Positions 6,222-8,784 of a DNA stretch of 8,784 bases are shown here, piece after piece (the stretch's first letter is position 1; each line of letters begins with the position of its first letter). The DNA is from CAZAJS01 sp964485635 (GTDB lineage: Bacteria > Pseudomonadota > Gammaproteobacteria > Francisellales > Francisellaceae): the NCBI GenBank assembly GCA_964485635.1, contig CAZAJS010000052.1, positions 1-8,784 of the forward strand. Direction: 5' to 3'. Position numbers and translations under genes: made by a program. Under the pieces are notes generated by a model, which saw only the letters and a program-made list of their open reading frames with translations, was not told the origin of the DNA and made no database searches.

Positions 6222-6224
6222 GAC

Positions 6225-6230
6225 TATAAT
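6225..6230 (+). promoter_or_regulatory. Candidate -10 element for the TDT transporter gene
   Basis: A perfect TATAAT at 6225-6230 on the plus strand. The -35 position has only TTTTAT or TTTATT, so the promoter would probably need an activator such as the divergent LysR protein. The predicted start near 6237 gives a leader of almost 90 nt that contains the 6261-6276 palindrome. Confidence 0.4.
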
Positions 6231-6260
6231 CACTACTATCGATCACAAGGTTTCATTGCT

Positions 6261-6276
6261 CAGTTAAGTTTAACTG
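6261..6276. promoter_or_regulatory. 16-bp palindrome in the LysR/TDT intergenic region
   Basis: CAGTTAA-GT-TTAACTG is a perfect 7-bp inverted repeat with a 2-bp centre, about 50 nt before the transporter start. It contains the dyad T/A character of LysR-type binding sites, so it is a natural candidate operator for the adjacent regulator, although it lies downstream of the best -10 element. As RNA its 2-nt loop could not form the full stem. Confidence 0.45.
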
Positions 6277-6324
6277 CCCTGAACCACCAATTAACAATGC
6301 AATTTAATATGTAAGGATTTAATA

Positions 6325-7308
6325 ATGTCAAAATATATCATCAGTCATTCACTAAGCCGTGTTCCAACGCCAATGGCAGGTTTAGCACTCGGAATTGCCT
6401 CTTTAGGTGTTTGTTTACAAAGTCTTGGTGTTTATCATGTTATTCAATATATTGCAGCAACCATTGCCGCGATTATGTTAATTTCTATTTTTGCCAAGTT
6501 TATCCATCATCATCACTTACTGAAACAAGATTTAGCTCACCCTGTGATTGGCAGTGTGGTGCCGACTTCTGCTATGGCATTAATGGTTGTATCGGCTGCT
6601 GTGCGTGAATTTCAATATGCCACAGGTGTAACATTATGGCTTATTGCCATTGCACTACATCTAGTTTTTTTAACGGCATTTGTGATCCATCGGCTACGCG
6701 ATTTTAAAATTCACCACATGGTCCCTTCATGGTTTGTTCCACCTGTTGGCATTATTGTTGCAGCAGTAACTTACCCGCATCACCCAGACACACATATTAA
6801 TTTATTATTTCCACTCGCTGAAACCTTATTATTCTTTGGTATTGTTGCCTACGCCATTATGCTACCGATGATGCTTTATCGCTTTATGTTTGAACAACAA
6901 GTCGTCGATGCTGCTAAGCCTTCTCTAGCAATTATGGCTGCACCAGCAAGCTTATCCCTAGCTGGTTATTTAACACTTTTTCCAACCAACCCAAATCCTT
7001 TAGTAATCGCCGTCCTTGCAGGAATCGCTGTTTTAATGACAATTTTAATTTATATTTCATTATTGCACTTATTATCTCTACCCTTTTCTCCGGCCTTTTC
7101 TGCCTATACGTTCCCGATGGTTATTAGCTCAACTGCTATGTTTAAAACAGCTCAATGGATGCAATCAGAGCCATTATTAAGTGTTCATGCACCTGTGGTC
7201 CATCATTTTGCAATTTTTGAGGCATTAATGGCCGTTGTTGTTGTCAGTTATATCGGTATTCGTTATTTCATAACTTTTTGCCAACATATTGGCAGCTTAA
7301 AGCAATAA
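6325..7308 (+). CDS. TDT-family membrane transporter (TehA/SLAC1-like fold)
   Basis: An inner-membrane protein of the tellurite-resistance/dicarboxylate transporter family, which includes TehA, the yeast malate carrier Mae1 and the sulfite exporter Ssu1. The 327 residues match TehA in length (about 330) and contain about ten hydrophobic helices. Landmarks are PTPMAGLALG at the first helix (15-24), a short His run HHHH (61-64), a conserved HPVIGS (72-77) that corresponds to the HPVLSS of TehA, and SLPFSPAFSAYTFPM (251-265), which aligns with the TehA segment carrying the pore-gating phenylalanine; Phe263 is the likely equivalent. The substrate cannot be deduced; an anion such as sulfite, a dicarboxylate or chloride is likely from the family. 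Ribosome site TAAGGA (6312-6317) lies 7 nt before the ATG. It is divergent from a LysR gene and lies 90 nt before cydA, with no terminator between. Confidence 0.88.
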   Translation: MSKYIISHSLSRVPTPMAGLALGIASLGVCLQSLGVYHVIQYIAATIAAIMLISIFAKFIHHHHLLKQDLAHPVIGSVVPTSAMALMVVSAAVREFQYATGVTLWLIAIALHLVFLTAFVIHRLRDFKIHHMVPSWFVPPVGIIVAAVTYPHHPDTHINLLFPLAETLLFFGIVAYAIMLPMMLYRFMFEQQVVDAAKPSLAIMAAPASLSLAGYLTLFPTNPNPLVIAVLAGIAVLMTILIYISLLHLLSLPFSPAFSAYTFPMVISSTAMFKTAQWMQSEPLLSVHAPVVHHFAIFEALMAVVVVSYIGIRYFITFCQHIGSLKQ

Positions 7309-7312
7309 AATT

Positions 7313-7326
7313 TTGATTTTAATCAA
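7313..7326. promoter_or_regulatory. FNR/Anr box upstream of cydA
   Basis: TTGAT-TTTA-ATCAA is a perfect match to the FNR/Anr consensus TTGAT-N4-ATCAA, within a longer 8-bp-arm palindrome (7311-7328). It starts 5 nt after the transporter stop and 86 nt before the cydA ATG. FNR-type regulators are oxygen-sensing iron-sulfur proteins and often control bd oxidase genes, as repressor (E. coli, Azotobacter, Pseudomonas cio) or activator. No T tract follows the palindrome, so it is not a terminator. Confidence 0.75.
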
Positions 7327-7332
7327 AAAAGT

Positions 7333-7366
7333 TTGACTTTCTTCGTTAAAAGTACAACACTATTAT
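7333..7366 (+). promoter_or_regulatory. Candidate promoter elements for cydA
   Basis: The segment has TTGACT (7333-7338), TTAAAA (7346-7351) and TATTAT (7361-7366), but no pair has ideal 16-18 nt spacing. If TATTAT is the -10, the FNR box would be centred near -54; if TTAAAA, near -39. A class II activator site at -41.5 fits neither exactly. A promoter is likely here, but the start is unresolved. Confidence 0.3.
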
Positions 7367-7398
7367 TGACAAAAATTTTCAACCTAAAGGAATTGGAT

Positions 7399-8784
7399 AT
7401 GACAATGGAATTTTTATCACGACTACAATTTGCCTTTAGCGTGATTTTTCATATTATTTTCCCAGCTTTTAGCATTGGTTTAGCAACATTTTTAGCCATC
7501 TTTGAAGGCCTATGGTTAAAAACTAAAAATTCAAATTATTTAAATATTGTTAAATTTTGGACCAAAATTTTTGCGTTAACATTTGGAATGGGTGTTGTCT
7601 CAGGGATTGTTATTGAGTTTCAATTTGGTACAAATTGGTCCGGTTTTGCTCGTGAAGTTGGACCGGCGTTAGGGGCTTTATTTACCTATGAAGTGTTAAC
7701 TGCCTTTTTTATTGAAGCCGGTGCTCTTGGCATCATGTTATTTGGTTGGGGGAGAGTGCATCGTTATGTTCACTATGCGGCGACCCTTGTTATCTGGTTT
7801 GGTGTCATGCTATCTGCATTTTGGATTTTAGCAGCTAACTCATGGATGCAAACACCAGCGGGCGTGACCTACCAAGACCATCATTTCATTATTCATAGCT
7901 GGAGCGCATTAATTTTTAACCCTTCAGTAATGGTCCGCTATGAACATATGGTCTTAGCGGCTTTGCTTAGCACTTTAATGATGATCATTGGTGTTGCAGC
8001 TTACTATGCTTACCATCATCGTCATATTGCTTTTGCTAAAACGACATTAAAATTTGGTCTGGTTAGCATTTTAATATTATCATTCGGCCAAGTATTCATC
8101 GGCGATGAAGTTGGACTAGAAGTCCATGAAAATCAACCTATTAAAACAGCAGCCATTGAGGGTGTTTGGCATACACAAAAAGGTGCGCCCCTTGTCCTTT
8201 TTGCTTGGCCGGATGAGCAATCTGAATCCAACTTGTTTGCCATCACGATACCCCATGGGGCTGCTTTAATTAATACACATCAATGGGATGGAAAACTTCA
8301 AGGACTCAGCTCTGTGCCCAAAGCTGATCAACCTTTTGTCCCGATTGTGTTTTTTAGTTTTCGCATTATGGTTGCCATTGGTTTGCTGATGGTACTGATT
8401 GGTTTAATAGGTACATACTGGATGGTACGTGGTAAACTTTTCAAAAGACGTTGGTTTTTAAAACTTTTAACCTATACAGCACCGCTAGGCTTTATTGCTA
8501 TTATTACCGGATGGGTCACAGCCGAAGTCGGTCGACAACCATGGGTCGTTTATAATTATCTACGAACGGCTGATGCCGTTAGCCCATTAGCTTGGTGGCA
8601 AGTTGCCTTATCATTTAGTTTGATCATCCTTGTTTATGGGGTGGTTTTTGGTTTTTTCTATATTCGTTATTTACTACGGATTATTCAGGCAGGCCCTGAT
8701 ATCCCTGGTGACGAACGTATGCCTTATGGTTATTTTCAATCAACTGAAAATCCGAATTTAAACAAGGAGAATCACCCATGGAAT
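7399..8784 (+). CDS. cydA: Cytochrome bd-type quinol oxidase subunit I, short Q-loop (3' end outside window)
   Basis: The haem-bearing subunit of a bd-type terminal oxidase in the inner membrane, which oxidises quinol and reduces oxygen to water. The frame is open from the ATG at 7399 (AAAGGA at 7386-7391, 7-nt spacing) to the edge, 462 codons. Haem ligands are present: His18 (low-spin or high-spin site near the N-terminus), Glu98 and Glu106 in YEVLTAFFIEAGALG, His183 in RYEHMV and Met324 in FSFRIMV. Quinol-site residues equivalent to E. coli Lys252 and Glu257 are Lys249 and Glu254 in PIKTAAIEGVW. GWVTAEVGRQPW (371-382) is the family signature. The spacing from His183 to Met324 is about 66 residues shorter than in E. 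coli CydA, so the Q-loop is the short type found in CioA and Bacillus enzymes; the alternative name cioA is possible. Probably an operon with the following gene. Confidence 0.95.
   Translation, partial: MTMEFLSRLQFAFSVIFHIIFPAFSIGLATFLAIFEGLWLKTKNSNYLNIVKFWTKIFALTFGMGVVSGIVIEFQFGTNWSGFAREVGPALGALFTYEVLTAFFIEAGALGIMLFGWGRVHRYVHYAATLVIWFGVMLSAFWILAANSWMQTPAGVTYQDHHFIIHSWSALIFNPSVMVRYEHMVLAALLSTLMMIIGVAAYYAYHHRHIAFAKTTLKFGLVSILILSFGQVFIGDEVGLEVHENQPIKTAAIEGVWHTQKGAPLVLFAWPDEQSESNLFAITIPHGAALINTHQWDGKLQGLSSVPKADQPFVPIVFFSFRIMVAIGLLMVLIGLIGTYWMVRGKLFKRRWFLKLLTYTAPLGFIAIITGWVTAEVGRQPWVVYNYLRTADAVSPLAWWQVALSFSLIILVYGVVFGFFYIRYLLRIIQAGPDIPGDERMPYGYFQSTENPNLNKENHPWN
8778..8784 (+). CDS. cydB: Probable start of cydB (subunit II), first bases only
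   Basis: An ATG at 8778-8780 follows AAGGAG (8764-8769) with 8-nt spacing and lies inside the 3' end of the open cydA frame, a different reading frame. Only Met-Glu and one further base are visible. Subunit II genes normally follow cydA, often overlapping it, so the call depends on context and the ribosome site rather than on protein sequence. Confidence 0.55.

Noticed and set aside
6411..6608. Plus-strand open frame of 65 codons
   Set aside because: Out-of-frame shadow inside the TDT transporter gene.
7311..7328. Palindrome after the TDT stop as a terminator
   Set aside because: The stem is almost all A-T and no T run follows on the plus strand. The FNR-box reading explains it better.
1..8784. 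Mobile element, CRISPR array, toxin-antitoxin pair or phage cassette
   Set aside because: No transposase, integrase, repeat-spacer pattern or tRNA-linked repeat is visible; gene content and composition look like stable chromosome throughout.

Overview
The window looks like ordinary chromosome from a low-GC gammaproteobacterium. The main hints are the malate dehydrogenase (the long cytosolic-type family seen in Legionella, Coxiella and Acinetobacter), a short DksA/TraR-like protein, a PhhB-type pterin dehydratase and a short-Q-loop cytochrome bd oxidase. I cannot name the genus. A run of 10 Ns at 422-431 shows that this is a scaffolded draft assembly. I see no rRNA, tRNA, CRISPR array, insertion sequence or phage gene.

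Layout. 1-1190 (minus): glutamate decarboxylase, cut off at the left edge and interrupted by the N gap. 1191-1428: divergent intergenic region. 1429-2446 (plus): a likely two-gene operon of a small DksA/TraR-like zinc-finger protein and a zinc-ribbon SAM-dependent methyltransferase. 2494-3018 (minus): unrecognised protein with one C-terminal membrane segment. 3162-4142 (minus): NAD-type malate dehydrogenase, followed by a clear intrinsic terminator. 4316-4666 (minus): pterin-4a-carbinolamine dehydratase. 4839-5237 (plus): hotdog-fold acyl-CoA thioesterase, convergent and almost abutting a LysR-family regulator (5240-6160, minus). The LysR gene is divergent from a TDT/TehA-family membrane transporter (6325-7308, plus). 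cydA (7399 to the right edge, plus) follows, and the first bases of a probable cydB overlap its 3' end.

How the genes fit together. Most are single-gene units for housekeeping or stress metabolism: acid resistance or GABA production (gadB), the TCA cycle (mdh), pterin recycling (phhB) and respiration (cydAB). Two regulatory arrangements can be read from the sequence. The LysR/TDT pair has a divergent promoter region with a 16-bp palindrome, which suggests that the regulator controls the transporter. A perfect FNR/Anr box, TTGAT-N4-ATCAA, lies just upstream of cydA and suggests oxygen control of the bd oxidase.

I found no convincing new multi-gene system. The most useful observations are the FNR box, the operator-like palindromes, a likely assembly artefact inside gadB, an 11-bp tandem duplication covering both stop codons of a convergent gene pair, and the unrecognised membrane-anchored protein.
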